Shown here: piece after piece, positions 1 to 8,343 of the stretch
Position numbering within the stretch: position 1 is the first letter of the stretch
Layout: the number at the start of each line of letters is the position of its first letter
Assembly (NCBI GenBank): GCA_944340905.1
Contig: CALVLT010000006.1
Location: 1 to 64,000, forward strand
Origin: an uncultured Clostridia bacterium
GTDB taxonomy: Bacteria > Bacillota > Clostridia > Christensenellales > Borkfalkiaceae
Direction of reading: 5' to 3'
Length of the DNA: 64,000 bases
Translations under genes and position numbers: made by a program
The notes under the pieces: generated by a model
The model's input: the letters and a program-made list of their open reading frames with translations, nothing else
Told to the model about the DNA's origin: nothing
Databases searched by the model: none

Positions 1-75
1 ACGAAGGGACTTGAACCCCCATGGTCTCCCACAGGAACCTGAAACCTGCGCGTCTGCCAATTTCGCCACGTCCGC
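1..75 (-). tRNA. tRNA-Leu (CAG), 3' end cut by window edge
   Basis: On the minus strand the 5' acceptor GCGGACG starts at 75. It is followed by a D-arm of the long-variable-arm class (GGCGAAATTGGCAGACGC), an anticodon loop TTCAGGT giving anticodon CAG, a variable arm and a T-arm containing GGTTCAAGTCC. The acceptor 3' strand begins at positions 1-3 and is cut before its last four bases and the CCA. The D-arm and anticodon context match leucine tRNAs. A T-T mismatch closes the anticodon stem. Confidence 0.9.
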
Positions 76-118
76 ATTTTCCCCGATTTTTACACGGCGG
101 GATCACCGAGGCGGAGCT

Positions 119-814
119 TTACGCTTGATCCGCATTCCATTCCGTCTTTTTGACGGATGCACCGTCGGAGCCGTCCAACAACCAAACTTTTCCGTTCCCG
201 AATGCCCTGACGGGTTCTCCGTCCCGGAATTCGAGCGCGGCGTTGTTTTCAATGCCCCAAGCGCGAAATCTATTATACAACACGATTTCGTCAAAGTCAA
301 GCATTCTTTCGTTATAATGCGGAGAAATTTTTCCTTTTATCCATCCAAGTCCCGGGAACATGGCGTATTCGCCCTCGATGACAGAATCGGAGTACATCTC
401 TTCAAACCAGCAGATCGCCCCCGCAGACAGCCCCGCGATCAGAACGCCGCGCTCGTATGCCTCACGGATATAGGACAGAAGGCCGCTCTCGTGCCAACTT
501 TTGAGCATGAACACGGTGTCTCCCCCGCCCACGTACAGAAAATCGGCGCGCTCAAACTTTGCGCGCATTTTTTCAGGGTCGGTCTCCCGTCCCACCGTGA
601 GCGCAACGTCCGTCTTGATATCGAACAGGCCCGTATAGACCTTGTGGAAGGTGTTGTAATAGGGCATGCAGTCGTGGCTCGCCGTCGGCAGGAACAGGCC
701 GCAGGCGCGCCGCTCTCCCGCCGCATGCTTTGCCTCGGCGGCAATGTATGTATCGATTTCGAGCGTCTCCCTGTTCTTCAGCTCCCCGCCGCCGATCGCC
801 AGAATGCGCTTCAT
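119..814 (-). CDS. Peptidase E-like (S51 family) serine peptidase
   Basis: A 231-aa cytosolic protein resembling the dipeptidase E / cyanophycinase clan (peptidase S51), which hydrolyses Asp-X dipeptides or related substrates. Visible features are an N-terminal MKRILAIGGGE strand-loop, a YVGGGDTVFML segment and the nucleophile elbow GLSAGA, where Ser is the expected catalytic residue. Length fits the family (about 230 aa). The start has a strong AGGAGG site and overlaps the preceding PII-like gene's stop by ATGA, so the two are probably translationally coupled. It is the last gene of a minus-strand run that begins near 8.3 kb. Substrate is unknown; the family call is firm, the exact activity is not. 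Confidence 0.85.
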   Translation of the reverse strand: MKRILAIGGGELKNRETLEIDTYIAAEAKHAAGERRACGLFLPTASHDCMPYYNTFHKVYTGLFDIKTDVALTVGRETDPEKMRAKFERADFLYVGGGDTVFMLKSWHESGLLSYIREAYERGVLIAGLSAGAICWFEEMYSDSVIEGEYAMFPGLGWIKGKISPHYNERMLDFDEIVLYNRFRAWGIENNAALEFRDGEPVRAFGNGKVWLLDGSDGASVKKTEWNADQA

Positions 815-1629
815 GCGTCCTCCTGCGTAGCGGCCGCCTCGTCCGCGGCGGAAATTCCCGCCGTCTTATCCACGGGAACGGAAAAAATGACGCCGCCCGC
901 CTGCGTTTTCAGCCCCACCTTTTCAAAGAGCGCCTGCATGATGGGCAGCTTGCCCTCCCGCTTTGTGAGGATGAGCAGCAGATCGCGCTCCTCCAGAAGG
1001 GAGACGCCGATGAACTGTTCCGCCTTGGTGTTGTTGAGCGAGTGCGCGTGGATGATGGTGCCCCCCGCGGCGCCCGCTCCGCGCGCCGCCTCCATCGCCT
1101 CCTCGGCGAATCCCGCGGCGACGGCCGCGACAATGAGATCGTACTGCCTTGTTTCGTTTGTCATGATTTTGCTCCCGTCCACTGTTTTTGCGGAGGCGGC
1201 GCTCGTAAGCCCGCCCGCAATGATCTCGGAAATGCCCGTCAGCGGAACAGTAAACGAAATGCCGCGCCCCACCAGATACAGCGATATTTTCGTGCGGATC
1301 TGCTGCATGATGATGTCTTCATCGCTCTCCGGAATGAGGGAGAGCGCGATGATTTTCTGCGTTTCTCCGATCCCGAGGTAGTCGAGCACCTGCGAATGCG
1401 CCGTGCCCGTTCCAGAAAACACCAGCGTGAAGGAGACGGAACATTCGTCGATGACCTCTTTCAGCCGCACGTCGTCCTTATCGTTTACAATGCTCACCAA
1501 CAGTTTGACGCGGTTGGGTAGCCGCTGTCCGGAGCGCACCCCGAGCCTGCCGCCGAGCGTCTCCCCTGCCGCCCGCAGCGCGTCACGCACGCTCTCTTTT
1601 GCGGGCTGCCTTGCCTCCATCGTATCCAT
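811..1629 (-). CDS. Tandem PII-like regulatory protein paired with DUF1538
   Basis: A 272-aa protein with two PII-like ferredoxin-fold halves. The first (about residues 25-120) contains FSGTGTAHSQVLDYLGIG; the second (about 145-240) contains AHSLNNTKAEQFIGVSL and a REGKLPIMQAL segment. Start ATG at 1629 was chosen because GAGG lies 8 nt upstream and it begins one base after the DUF1538 stop; further upstream in-frame ATGs would lie inside that gene. PII-like proteins commonly bind nucleotides and control transporters, and this one directly follows a membrane protein, so a role as its cytosolic regulator is inferred. The Ala/Glu-rich tail after residue 250 looks unstructured. Confidence 0.75.
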   Translation of the reverse strand: MDTMEARQPAKESVRDALRAAGETLGGRLGVRSGQRLPNRVKLLVSIVNDKDDVRLKEVIDECSVSFTLVFSGTGTAHSQVLDYLGIGETQKIIALSLIPESDEDIIMQQIRTKISLYLVGRGISFTVPLTGISEIIAGGLTSAASAKTVDGSKIMTNETRQYDLIVAAVAAGFAEEAMEAARGAGAAGGTIIHAHSLNNTKAEQFIGVSLLEERDLLLILTKREGKLPIMQALFEKVGLKTQAGGVIFSVPVDKTAGISAADEAAATQEDA

Positions 1630-1630
1630 A

Positions 1631-3160
1631 TCAGTATACCTCATATTCGAGCACGCGGTCTTCCACCGCAAGGAAATTGCGCTTGATCTTGCTCGTTTTA
1701 TGTTTGTAGACGATGCCAAGGATCTGGATGGAGATGAGCGGCGTGAGCGCGACGAACGCCACGCAGCCGAACGCCTGCGTCATGACGGCATCCGCCCCGC
1801 GCAGCACGTCGCATGCACCGATCGCGAGCGGCAGGACGAAGGAGGAAACCATTGCCCCGCTCGCAACGCCGCCCGAGTCGAAAGCGATGCCGGTAAAGAT
1901 GGGCGGCGTGAAGAAGGTGAGCACGAGCGCGATCAGATACCCCGGAATGAGGATCCACATGATACTGATCCCCGTCAGGATGCGCAGCATGGCAAGCCCG
2001 ATGGACACGCAGACGCCGATGCACAGCCCTTTCATCATGGCGGAGGAAGAAATGGCTCCCGCACTCATGCGCTCCACCTGCTTGTTGAGAACGTGGACGG
2101 CAGGTTCCGCCGCGACCACGAAGTACCCGATGATCATGCCGACGGGAATGAGCAGCCATCCGCCCCACAGTCCCGCAAGACCCTGTCCGACCAGTCTGCC
2201 CACCGGCATGAAACCAACGTTGGCGCCCGTCAGAAAGAGCGTAAGCCCGACAAACGTATACACAAAGCCGACGACGATGCGCACGATCTGCCGCTTGCGG
2301 AAGACGCGCGCCGCGATCTGGAAGAGAATGAAGAACGCAATGATGGGCGAGAGCGCGATGGCGACCTCGGCGGCATAGTCGCCGAACCCGTGCAGATACT
2401 CAAAGAACACGCCGCGCGTGTCTGTCGGCGGGCTGAGCGCCTCCAGCGTATAGCTGACGTCATGGATGTCAAAGACGATCCCCAGAACGAGAACGGCGAT
2501 GATCGGGCCGACGCTCGAGAGCGCGACAAGCCCGAAGGAGTCGTCCTTGCTGCCCTTGCCGCTGCGGATGGACGCGACGCCCACGCCCAGCGACATGATG
2601 AAGGGTACCGTCATGGGCCCAGTCGTCACCCCGCCCGAATCGAAGGAGACCGCCCAGAAGTCGGGCGAGACAAAGATGCTCAGCACGAACGCGATCGCAT
2701 AGAAGAGAATGAGCAGAAAGTGCAGCGGGATATGGAACACGATGCGAAGCATGCCGATCATGAGGAAGATGCCCACGCCCACCGCAACGGTGAGAATGAG
2801 CAGGTAATTTCCGAGCGGCGTCTGCTCGGCAACGGCGGGCACCTGCTCCGCCAAAATTTGCAGGTCGGGTTCGGCGATCGTGACGATGATGCCGATCACA
2901 AAGGAGATGAGCGCAATCAGCCATATCTTGCGCGAGTGCGTGATGGTCGCGCCGATCTTTTCGCCGATGACGAGCATGGACATGTCGGCGCCCAGCATAA
3001 AGCAGCCGAGGCCGATGATGAGCAGAAAGACCCCGACGAGAAAGAGTACAAAGGTACCCGTATCCATCGGAACGAAAGCGACGCTCAGGATAAGCACGAT
3101 AAGCGCTATTGGCAGAATGGATGTGAGCGACTCGACGATCTTATCGCGCAACGCTTTCAT
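1631..3160 (-). CDS. DUF1538 multi-pass membrane protein (putative transporter)
   Basis: A 509-aa integral membrane protein with about twelve hydrophobic segments. It has clear internal duplication: the motif FDSGGVTTGPM in the first half recurs as FDSGGVASGAM in the second, as expected for two DUF1538 units forming an inverted- or tandem-repeat transporter fold. Start at 3160 has GGGAGGA upstream. The downstream gene is a tandem PII-like protein starting one base after this stop, a pairing that suggests regulated transport. Substrate unknown; an ion or small organic solute is possible. Length and duplicated motif support the family assignment. Confidence 0.8.
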   Translation of the reverse strand: MKALRDKIVESLTSILPIALIVLILSVAFVPMDTGTFVLFLVGVFLLIIGLGCFMLGADMSMLVIGEKIGATITHSRKIWLIALISFVIGIIVTIAEPDLQILAEQVPAVAEQTPLGNYLLILTVAVGVGIFLMIGMLRIVFHIPLHFLLILFYAIAFVLSIFVSPDFWAVSFDSGGVTTGPMTVPFIMSLGVGVASIRSGKGSKDDSFGLVALSSVGPIIAVLVLGIVFDIHDVSYTLEALSPPTDTRGVFFEYLHGFGDYAAEVAIALSPIIAFFILFQIAARVFRKRQIVRIVVGFVYTFVGLTLFLTGANVGFMPVGRLVGQGLAGLWGGWLLIPVGMIIGYFVVAAEPAVHVLNKQVERMSAGAISSSAMMKGLCIGVCVSIGLAMLRILTGISIMWILIPGYLIALVLTFFTPPIFTGIAFDSGGVASGAMVSSFVLPLAIGACDVLRGADAVMTQAFGCVAFVALTPLISIQILGIVYKHKTSKIKRNFLAVEDRVLEYEVY

Positions 3161-3180
3161 GGTCAGTTCCTCCCTGCAAC

Positions 3181-3633
3181 CTATTTACAGTATTTTTCTT
3201 CGATCGCCGCGATCTTGGAAATGCGGCGCGCATGCTTTTCTTCGGCGGAGAAGGGCGTCTGCAAAAAGGTCTTTACGATCTCCGTGCCGAGATTGACGCC
3301 AACGATCCCGCCGCCCAGCGCGAGCATGTTTGCATCGTTGTGCAGGCGGGTCATCTTGGCGGAAAACGGTTCGGAACACAGCGCGCAGCGCACGCCGCGC
3401 ACTTTGTTGGCGGCGATGGAGATGCCGATGCCCGTTGTGCAGACAACGATGCCAAAGGTACACTCTCCCCCCGCAACGGCCTCCGCCGCCTTGAGGGCGA
3501 AATCGGGATAGTCGCAGGACGCGGCGCTGTCCGTGCCGAAATCGACCGCCTCGTATCCGTTCTCCGCCAGCCAGTTCATGACCGCGTTCTTGAGCAAAAG
3601 CCCGCCGTGGTCGCATGCTACAGCAATTTTCAT
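3181..3633 (-). CDS. rpiB: Ribose 5-phosphate isomerase B
   Basis: A 150-aa protein of the RpiB/LacA/LacB family, interconverting ribose 5-phosphate and ribulose 5-phosphate in the pentose phosphate pathway. It starts MKIAVACDHGG, the conserved N-terminal phosphate/ring-opening region, and contains CTTGIGISIAANK, which carries the catalytic Cys, and CSEPFSA. Start 3633 was preferred over a longer in-frame reading because it matches the family N-terminus and has GGGGGAC upstream. It sits directly after ywlE and ywlC, the same order as ywlC-(ywlD)-ywlE-ywlF in Bacillus subtilis. Confidence 0.93.
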   Translation of the reverse strand: MKIAVACDHGGLLLKNAVMNWLAENGYEAVDFGTDSAASCDYPDFALKAAEAVAGGECTFGIVVCTTGIGISIAANKVRGVRCALCSEPFSAKMTRLHNDANMLALGGGIVGVNLGTEIVKTFLQTPFSAEEKHARRISKIAAIEEKYCK

Positions 3634-3646
3634 GGTATTGTCCCCC

Positions 3647-4099
3647 TTATTTTTCCTGTTCATTTGCGATATTGAGGATCGCGATGATCTTGGGAATGCA
3701 ATCGCAAATCTCTTGCAGTACCGCCCGATAGGCAGCGATGTTCTGTCCGTAAGGATCGGGAATATCCCGCCCCGCAAAGACGGACATACTCGTCACATTC
3801 TTTGTGCCGATTGCGGCGGCCTGTTCGCGCGTCATGCATATGACGGCATACGCCTCGGCGCACGTCTTTTCGTTCAGCCGCCGCGCGCGGAAGTTTTCCG
3901 CACAGGCGATGCCGCGCTCCGCAAGCGCGGCGCGGGCATTTTCCGCCATCGGTGCGCCCGCTTGCGCCCGCAGCCCCGCCGAAGAGACGCTGTACCAGCG
4001 GATCTTGCGGCGTTTGAGTTCGGCGCGCAGCGCCGCCTCCGCCATCGGAGAGCGGCAGGTGTTTCCCGTGCAGACAAAAATGATCTTCTTATGTTTCAT
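3647..4099 (-). CDS. ywlE: Protein-arginine phosphatase, YwlE-type LMW phosphatase
   Basis: A 150-aa low-molecular-weight phosphatase-fold protein. The P-loop reads CTGNTCRSPMAEA: Cys nucleophile, Arg, and Thr at the position where tyrosine phosphatases have Ile. In YwlE this Thr sets specificity for phospho-arginine. The acid motif DPYG (IPDPYGQN) is near residue 122. It probably removes McsB-type arginine phosphate marks; McsB itself is not in this window. Start 4099 overlaps the upstream ywlC gene by 11 nt. The ywlC-ywlE-rpiB order supports YwlE over a tyrosine phosphatase. A second family member, with Ile in the loop, lies at 59.6-60.1 kb. Confidence 0.85.
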   Translation of the reverse strand: MKHKKIIFVCTGNTCRSPMAEAALRAELKRRKIRWYSVSSAGLRAQAGAPMAENARAALAERGIACAENFRARRLNEKTCAEAYAVICMTREQAAAIGTKNVTSMSVFAGRDIPDPYGQNIAAYRAVLQEICDCIPKIIAILNIANEQEK

Positions 4100-5102
4100 G
4101 GTCACTCCCCGCGTTCTGTCCGAACGCGCGCAGCAGGCGGTTGCGCACGCCCGCCATGACGCCGCCCCTCCCCTTCGGCTCGATGCCGATGAGAAGGCTT
4201 GCCGTCCGCTCCCCCGTCCGCAGATGAGCGTAGAGATTGGACGCCATCTCCTCGGGCGTGCTGCCGAGGTCGAGACTGCGGCACTCCGGAAGAGCCGCTG
4301 CCGCCGCATGCTCACACAGGAGCACGGGCGCGCCGCCCCGCCCCGCCTCCGCAAGGTAGCAGCGCACCGCCCCCTGCACATCGTCCGCCGCAAAGAACGC
4401 CGTGCGGCAGGAGGGCGCATAGTGCCTGTATGCCATGCCGGGGCTCCTGGGCTTTTCCCCGTCATGCAAAGTATAGTACTCGCACGCGCCGACCTCCTGC
4501 GCCACCATCTCGCGCGTGACAAGCCCCGCGCGCAGGATGAGCGGAACGTTCCCCGTGCAGTCGAGCACGGTACTCTCGATGCCGCCGCTGCAGGCGCCGC
4601 CGTCGAGGATGAGCGGGATCTCCCCCGCAAAATCGTCATAGACGTGCTGCGCGGTGACGGGCGACACGTGTTTGGAGCGGTTGGCGCTGGGCGCGGCGAT
4701 GGGACAATCCACCGCCCGCAGGAATGCCTGCGCAACGGGCGAGGACGGCACGCGGATGGACAGCGTGGGCAGCCCGCACGAGACAAATGCGCTCACCCTT
4801 CCCTTGGAGGGGTACACCATGGTCAGCGGCCCGGGCAGGAATTTTTCACGCAGGCACGCCGTCCATGCGGGCGTCTCGACCAGACGGGAGATGTCATAAT
4901 CCGGATGCACGTGCGCGATGAGCGGATTGTCGGCGGGCCGCCCCTTGAGCGCGAACACCTTCCGAACGGCATCGTCGTTTGCCGCGTCCGCACCGAGGCC
5001 GTATACCGTCTCCGTGTGAAAGGCAACCACCTCCCCCTCCGCGATCAGCTCCTTTGCCCAAGCGAGCGAATCGGGAGTGACGGGCAGGATATGCGTGGTC
5101 AT
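4089..5102 (-). CDS. ywlC: L-threonylcarbamoyladenylate synthase (Sua5/YwlC)
   Basis: A 337-aa protein of the long Sua5 type: an N-terminal YrdC domain (about residues 10-200) and a C-terminal Sua5 domain. It makes threonylcarbamoyl-AMP from Thr, bicarbonate and ATP for the t6A37 modification of ANN-decoding tRNAs. Visible motifs include FHTETVYGLGADA near the start, KGRPADNPL, SIRVPS, APSANRSKHVSPV and SPGMAYRHYAP at the domain junction. The start overlaps the dnaB stop as ATGA, and ywlE follows with an 11-nt overlap, so the genes are probably co-translated. Confidence 0.93.
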   Translation of the reverse strand: MTTHILPVTPDSLAWAKELIAEGEVVAFHTETVYGLGADAANDDAVRKVFALKGRPADNPLIAHVHPDYDISRLVETPAWTACLREKFLPGPLTMVYPSKGRVSAFVSCGLPTLSIRVPSSPVAQAFLRAVDCPIAAPSANRSKHVSPVTAQHVYDDFAGEIPLILDGGACSGGIESTVLDCTGNVPLILRAGLVTREMVAQEVGACEYYTLHDGEKPRSPGMAYRHYAPSCRTAFFAADDVQGAVRCYLAEAGRGGAPVLLCEHAAAAALPECRSLDLGSTPEEMASNLYAHLRTGERTASLLIGIEPKGRGGVMAGVRNRLLRAFGQNAGSDHET

Positions 5103-6523
5103 TCGGGGATCCCCGTGTCGTCGTCCTCGTACCCCTCAGGCGGCGGCGTGTAGTGCCCGGGTTCCTCCGCGGGCTGGTTCTGATCCTCCACGTCCACGAA
5201 CTTGGTGCTCTCGCCGATAAAGCGCAGCTGAATGCGCCCGAGCGAACCGTTCCTGTGCTTGGCGAGGATGAGTTCCGCCGCGCCCTTGACGACCGTCTTT
5301 TTGGCGAGCTCTTCGGCAGTTGCGGTGACGTCGGGGCGGTTGATGAACATGACGATGTCGGCGTCCTGCTCGATGGCGCCCGACTCACGCAAATCGGAGA
5401 GCTGCGGCTCCTTGGTCTGAATGCGCCTGAGCTGCGAGAGCGCGATGACGGGAACGTTGAGTTCCTTTGCCATGATCTTCAGATCGCGCGTGATGGATGC
5501 GATCTCCTGCTGGCGGTTCTCGAAGGAGCCGATCTTCCCGCTGCCCGTCCCGCCCATGAGCTGGATATAGTCGATCATGACGAGATCGAGGGAGCCGACA
5601 GCGGCCGAAAGGCGGCGGCACTTGGACAAAATTTCCGCGGGCGTCACGCGCGAGGAATCGTCGATAAAGAGGTTGCAGCGCTGCAGTTTGTCGCTCGCGA
5701 CCATCAGATTGCGCCACTCCTTCTGGGCAAGTTTGCCCGAGAGCGCCTTCTCCATGCTCACTTCCGCGTGCGCGCACAGCAGCCTTTGCACGAGCTGGCT
5801 GCGCGGCATTTCGAGGGAGAACACCGCCGCCGTCTTGCCCTTGTTGAGGCAGACGTTTTCCACAATGTTCATGGCGAGCGACGTCTTGCCCATGCCGGGG
5901 CGCGCCGCAATGACGATGAGGTCGGAGCGCTGCAGGCCGTTGGTGATGCGGTCAAGCTGCTTGAATCCCGTTGGGATCCCGCGGAAGGCGTTGGGGTCGG
6001 ACTGGATATCCTCGAACTTGCCGAGCACCTCGCGGATGACGATGCCGTCCGCAAGCCCCGCAAGCTGGCTGTTGTCCTCCTGCTTGGAGATGTCATAAAT
6101 TTGTTTTTCGGCGTAGGCGATGGCGTCGCGCGCCTCCGTGCCCTCCGTGCTCACCTCGATGATGCCCTTTGCCGCGCGGATCAGGCTGCGGCGGATGGCG
6201 TCGCGGCGCACGATCTCAAAGTACTGCTTGTAGTTTGCCGCCGATGGCGTGACCTCCGCAAGCTCGGTGATGCGCTGCAGGCCGCCCGCCCGTTCGAGCG
6301 TGCCCTCGCGTTCGAGCATATCGGTGAGCGTGACGACGTCCACGGGCTTGCGTGCGCCGTATACTTTTTGCATTGCCTCGAACACGAGGCGGTCGGATTC
6401 CTGGTAGAAGTCGTCCGCCTTGAGCGTCTCGAGAAGTTCGGGCTGAATATCCCCGTCGATGATGATACACCCCAGGAGCGCCGCCTCCGCCTCGAGGTTG
6501 TGCGGCATCTGATTGTTTGCCAT
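5099..6523 (-). CDS. dnaB: Replicative DNA helicase DnaB
   Basis: A 474-aa hexameric replication-fork helicase. The N-terminal domain (residues about 6-110) starts MPHNLEAEAALLGCI; the RecA-like C-terminal ATPase has Walker A ARPGMGKTS at about 207-215, a Walker B MIDYIQLM, and the arginine-finger region LRESGAIEQDADIVMF. Length matches the family. Start at 6523 has AAAGGAC upstream. It lies between pepF and ywlC on the same strand rather than beside rplI as in many Bacillota. The tail is acidic and proline-rich. No intein is present. Confidence 0.96.
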   Translation of the reverse strand: MANNQMPHNLEAEAALLGCIIIDGDIQPELLETLKADDFYQESDRLVFEAMQKVYGARKPVDVVTLTDMLEREGTLERAGGLQRITELAEVTPSAANYKQYFEIVRRDAIRRSLIRAAKGIIEVSTEGTEARDAIAYAEKQIYDISKQEDNSQLAGLADGIVIREVLGKFEDIQSDPNAFRGIPTGFKQLDRITNGLQRSDLIVIAARPGMGKTSLAMNIVENVCLNKGKTAAVFSLEMPRSQLVQRLLCAHAEVSMEKALSGKLAQKEWRNLMVASDKLQRCNLFIDDSSRVTPAEILSKCRRLSAAVGSLDLVMIDYIQLMGGTGSGKIGSFENRQQEIASITRDLKIMAKELNVPVIALSQLRRIQTKEPQLSDLRESGAIEQDADIVMFINRPDVTATAEELAKKTVVKGAAELILAKHRNGSLGRIQLRFIGESTKFVDVEDQNQPAEEPGHYTPPPEGYEDDDTGIPE

Positions 6524-6543
6524 GTCTGTTGTCCTTTGTTGTG

Positions 6544-8313
6544 TTACGAAAGCGCCTCAAATTCTTCCAGCGCGTCGGAAAATTCCTTCATTGCCGCGGC
6601 GAACGTCTCCCGTTTGGTCAGGTCTGCGCCCGCCCCCTTCAGCAGGGTGACGGGGTCCGTCGAGCAACCCCCTTTCAGGAAGTTGAAGTAGCGCTCCACC
6701 GCGGGCGCGCCCTCGGTGAGGATCTTGTCCGCAATGGCGATCGCCGCCGTGATGCCCGTCGCATACTTGTAGACATAGAAGGAGCGGTAGAAGTGCGGGA
6801 TACGCGCCCATTCGATGGCGATCTGTTTGTCGTGCGTGAGCGCCTTGCCGTAATACTTTTTGTTGAGCGAATAGTACAGCTCGGAGAGATTGTCCTTGTT
6901 GAGCGGTTCGCCGCGCTCCGCCATGGCGTGTGCCTCCTGTTCAAAGCAGGCAAACTGCGTCTGGCGGAAGAGCGTCGTGCGGATCATATCCATAAAGTAG
7001 TTGAGCAGATACTTGCGCAGCTTTTCATCCCGCGAGGTCTTGAGAAGGTACTTGAGCAGCAGCACCTCGTTGACCGTGCTGGCGACCTCCGCGACAAAAA
7101 TTTTGTAATCCGCCTTGGCATAGGGCTGCGCAGAGTTAGAGAACCACGAATGCAGCGAATGCCCCATCTCGTGCGCGATGGTGAACACGTCGTGCGTCGT
7201 GGGCTGGTAGTTGAGCAGGACAAATGGATGCGTGCCGTACACGCCGATGGAATAGGCGCCGCCTGATTTTCCCTCCGTCTCGCACACATCGATCCAGCGC
7301 TCGTCGCGCCCCTTCTTCAAAAGAGCGACATACTCCTCCCCGAGCGGGGCAAGCCCTTTGAGTACCAGTTCGTACGCCTCTTCGTAGCTCAGGCGCAGTT
7401 CGGCGTTCTCCACGAGCGGAACATACAAGTCGTACATATGCATCCTGTCCAGCCCGAGCGCCTTTTTGCGCACCGCCATGTAGCGGTGCATGATTGGCGC
7501 CGCCTCGTCAACGGCGGCGATCAGGTTGTCGTACACGTCGCGCGTGACGTCCTCTTCGGCAAGCGCCATTTCAAGGCAGCTGTCATATCCGCGCACGTTC
7601 TTGTAGAAGATATCCTTCTTGACGTTTCCGAAATAGGTCGTGGCGAGCGTGCCGATGATCTTCTCGTATGCCGCGTAGTACTTTTTGAACGCATTGGCGC
7701 GCGCCGCGCGGTCGTTTCCGCTCAGAATGACGGAATACAGCCCGTGCGAGAGCTTTACGCGCTTGCCCTGATAGGTGATATAGGGCAGGTTGAGTTCGGC
7801 GTCGTCGAGCATGCCGAACACGTCGGACGAAACGCTCATCGGCTCCGCCGTCTGCGCGAGGATGCGCTCCTCCTTCTCCGAGAGCACGTGCTTTTTGCGC
7901 GCGATCATGCGGGAGAGATAGTAGTCATAGTCCTTCAGGCAGGGCGCGCTAGCAAATGCGCGCAGCGTCTCCTCGGGCAGCGCCGTCAGTTCGGGGTCGG
8001 CAAACGAGGTCTCTGCGCCGTATTTCGTGAACAGGCTCACCACTTTTGCCACATATGCGCTGTACTTTGTCACGCGCACGTCCTCGTCGTTGCGCGAGTG
8101 CGCGTACAGATAGACGAGCATGAGCTGTTTCTCATACTCCTCCGTCAAGGCGAAGTATGCCGCGACGTTTTCCGCCGTCGTGAGTTTTCCGCGGAAGGAG
8201 GCAAAATCGGGCAGCGTCTCCAGCGCGGCATATGCCTTCTCCCACGCCTCGTCGCTCTCGAACACGTCCTCCATCTTCCAGCGGTATTTGGTCTCTACGT
8301 CCTTGCGTTCCAT
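6544..8313 (-). CDS. pepF: Oligoendopeptidase F (M3 metallopeptidase)
   Basis: A 589-aa cytosolic zinc peptidase that cleaves oligopeptides of roughly 7-17 residues. The zinc site is AHEMGHSLHSWFS (HExxH) at about residue 380, with the downstream glutamate ligand in the EVASTVNE segment. A conserved PHFYRSFYVYKYATG block follows near residue 510. Length (about 590-600 aa) matches PepF. Start 8313 has AAAGGAG upstream. It is the first gene of the run pepF-dnaB-ywlC-ywlE-rpiB-DUF1538-PII-pepE. Confidence 0.95.
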   Translation of the reverse strand: MERKDVETKYRWKMEDVFESDEAWEKAYAALETLPDFASFRGKLTTAENVAAYFALTEEYEKQLMLVYLYAHSRNDEDVRVTKYSAYVAKVVSLFTKYGAETSFADPELTALPEETLRAFASAPCLKDYDYYLSRMIARKKHVLSEKEERILAQTAEPMSVSSDVFGMLDDAELNLPYITYQGKRVKLSHGLYSVILSGNDRAARANAFKKYYAAYEKIIGTLATTYFGNVKKDIFYKNVRGYDSCLEMALAEEDVTRDVYDNLIAAVDEAAPIMHRYMAVRKKALGLDRMHMYDLYVPLVENAELRLSYEEAYELVLKGLAPLGEEYVALLKKGRDERWIDVCETEGKSGGAYSIGVYGTHPFVLLNYQPTTHDVFTIAHEMGHSLHSWFSNSAQPYAKADYKIFVAEVASTVNEVLLLKYLLKTSRDEKLRKYLLNYFMDMIRTTLFRQTQFACFEQEAHAMAERGEPLNKDNLSELYYSLNKKYYGKALTHDKQIAIEWARIPHFYRSFYVYKYATGITAAIAIADKILTEGAPAVERYFNFLKGGCSTDPVTLLKGAGADLTKRETFAAAMKEFSDALEEFEALS

Positions 8314-8343
8314 ATTGTTGAGATACTCCTTTGCACGTTGATT

